Assembly: GCF_030159255.1 (NCBI RefSeq)
Contig: NZ_BSCT01000024.1
Span: 1-64,000 of the forward strand
DNA length: 64,000 nt
Direction of reading: 5' to 3'
Source: Bradyrhizobium sp. SSBR45G
GTDB lineage: Bacteria > Pseudomonadota > Alphaproteobacteria > Rhizobiales > Xanthobacteraceae
Of this stretch, positions 62,834 through 64,000 are shown piece by piece. Positions within the stretch are counted from its first letter, which is position 1. Each line of letters starts with the position of its first letter. The position numbers and the translations under genes were made by a program. Under the pieces are notes generated by a model. The model made no database searches. It was given only the letters and a program-made list of their open reading frames with translations, and had not been told where the DNA came from.

Positions 62834-63973
62834 TTATTGATTTTCCTTCGACTGCCCCATGATCTCCTGCGCCGTGAAGTTGATGCCGCAGGTCGGGAAG
62901 GCATTGCCGACGAAGAAATTGTCGGACTGGGACGGGAAGTAGTCCTGATCCTTCTTGAAGTTCGGATCCTCGACGACGGCGAGCGGCAGCTTGACCGATT
63001 GCGGCACCACCTTGCCTTCGAGGGCTGCGAGCGCGACCTTGATCGCGACCGCCACCTGCGCAGGACCGGTGCCGGCCGAGGAGCATTTCAGGCCTTCCGA
63101 CGCCTTGGCGGCGCAGAACTTGCGAAAGCCGTTCTCGGTCTCGCCGCCGAACGGCACCATCTTGTGCTTGGCGTCGAGCATGGCCTGCACGATGCCGGTG
63201 TCGCCGCCCTGGCCGGAGATCGCGTCGAACGGGCCGTTGGTGGCGATCGCGTCCGCCGTGGCCTTCTGCGCGACGCCGTCATCCCATTTGCCGACGACCT
63301 CGGTGACCTGCCACTTCTTGCCGGAGCCGTTGAGAACGGAGTGCAGTCCGTTGTGCCGGTCGGTATCGACGGACGTGCCGGCGACGCCGCGCACCTCCAG
63401 CACCTTGCCGCCGTCGGGCACGTTCTTGACCAGCCATCGCGCCCACAGCTCGCCGAGGCCCTTCTGGTCGACATTGACGTTGATCGCATCCTCGGTGGCG
63501 AGGATGTTGTCGAAGGCGACGAGGATCACGCCGGCCTGCTTGGCGCGCTTGATCACCGGGCCGAACGCCGTCGGGTTCTGGGCGTTGACGACGATGGCGT
63601 CATAGCCGGAGTCGATGAAGTTGTTGATCGCCGAGATCTGCGCAGGCACGTCCTCGCCGGTCGAGACGACCTTGAACTCCTTCAGCTTGGCCTTGACCTC
63701 GGGCTGCGCGGCGTAGGCCTTCGCGGTCTGGATCATCTGGATGCGCCAGGTGTTGGCGATGTAGCCATTGGCCAGGGCGATGCGGTAGGGGCCCTTCTTG
63801 GCGGGAAATTTGAAGAACTTGGTGTCGCCGGTCCAGGGCACCATGCATTCGGGCTCGGCCGCTGGCCCCTTGACCAATTCGGGTTCTGCCAGCGCCTTGC
63901 CGGCGAAGGCCGAGAGCAGCACCAGGGATGCGCAGGTAGCAAGGCATCGCGCCTTCATCGACTTGGAAGACAT
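62834..63973 (-). CDS. Sugar ABC transporter substrate-binding protein (RbsB-like)
   Basis: A 379-residue periplasmic binding protein of the Peripla_BP_4 type. A signal peptide (KARCLATCASLVLLSAFAGKALAEPE) is followed by the family start near residue 65 (YRIALANGYIANTWRIQMIQTAKAYAA), then FDAISGQGGDTGIVQAM. The ATG at 63973 has a GGGGAGG site; a TTG at 63988 would extend it by five residues. It is the first gene of the transporter operon and binds a sugar of unknown identity. The promoter lies near or beyond the right edge of the window. Confidence 0.9.
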   Translation of the reverse strand: MSSKSMKARCLATCASLVLLSAFAGKALAEPELVKGPAAEPECMVPWTGDTKFFKFPAKKGPYRIALANGYIANTWRIQMIQTAKAYAAQPEVKAKLKEFKVVSTGEDVPAQISAINNFIDSGYDAIVVNAQNPTAFGPVIKRAKQAGVILVAFDNILATEDAINVNVDQKGLGELWARWLVKNVPDGGKVLEVRGVAGTSVDTDRHNGLHSVLNGSGKKWQVTEVVGKWDDGVAQKATADAIATNGPFDAISGQGGDTGIVQAMLDAKHKMVPFGGETENGFRKFCAAKASEGLKCSSAGTGPAQVAVAIKVALAALEGKVVPQSVKLPLAVVEDPNFKKDQDYFPSQSDNFFVGNAFPTCGINFTAQEIMGQSKENQ

Positions 63974-64000
63974 TCGTGACCTCCCCAATTGTTGCAGCGC

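Overview
This window looks like chromosomal DNA of a Bradyrhizobium-type alphaproteobacterium. The evidence is strongly GC-rich coding sequence, protein families and gene order typical of that group, and intergenic repeats that I recognise from memory as Bradyrhizobium/rhizobial dispersed repeats. The species cannot be fixed from sequence alone. No rRNA, tRNA, CRISPR array, transposase or phage gene was seen.

Region 1 (about 1.2-36.5 kb) is a Wzx/Wzy-type exopolysaccharide (or O-polysaccharide) locus. It has an outer-membrane export lipoprotein (1224-2564), an H-NS-family regulator (4972-5355), the initiating phosphoglycosyltransferase (5564-7039), several glycosyltransferases (16057, 18999, 27480, 32318), a Wzx flippase (17400), a Wzy-like polymerase or ligase (30629-32017), a Wzc-type chain-length tyrosine autokinase (34069-36429), an acyltransferase (26115-27401) and a secreted beta-helix protein (28557-30587). 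Embedded in it, at 7560-16025, is a sugar-tailoring cassette: CDP-glucose pyrophosphorylase-like enzyme, PIG-L deacetylase, SDR, sugar C-methyltransferase, RmlC-like epimerase, 2OG-Fe(II) dioxygenase and a DUF4910 peptidase-like protein. It suggests an unusual branched CDP-sugar. A second group (18999-25041) carries GT4, Gfo/Idh, SDR, YdcF-like and AsnB-like genes. AT-rich islands with the motif ATTAAAT(CG), often as inverted repeats, sit in nearly every promoter gap between 3.4 and 36.6 kb. I noticed none in the catabolic half. This points to a locus-wide regulator, possibly the H-NS-like protein or a Ros/MucR-type protein.

Region 2 (36.6-37.4 kb) is a gene-free block resembling a decayed Bradyrhizobium dispersed repeat. 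It separates the polysaccharide locus from catabolic genes.

Region 3 (37.4-44.3 kb) holds a LysR regulator divergent from a small catabolic operon: class III CoA-transferase, orphan periplasmic binding protein, two GST-family proteins and an SDR. A SnoaL-like protein follows. The substrate is unknown.

Region 4 (44.3-64 kb) is sugar/polyol catabolism. A minus-strand operon (FGGY kinase, HAD phosphatase, class II aldolase) diverges from a SorC-type regulator. The regulator is followed by a long plus-strand operon: a Tat-exported binding protein, two permeases and two unequal ABC ATPases, then an EryA-like polyol kinase, a D-2-hydroxyacid dehydrogenase, a class II aldolase with a lysine-rich tail, and a GlpD/EryB-type flavin dehydrogenase. 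Facing it is a ribose-type ABC transporter (62834-63973 binding protein, 61217 ATPase, 60240 and 59263 permeases). The layout is consistent with uptake, phosphorylation and oxidation of a polyol such as erythritol or glycerol, plus a second sugar.
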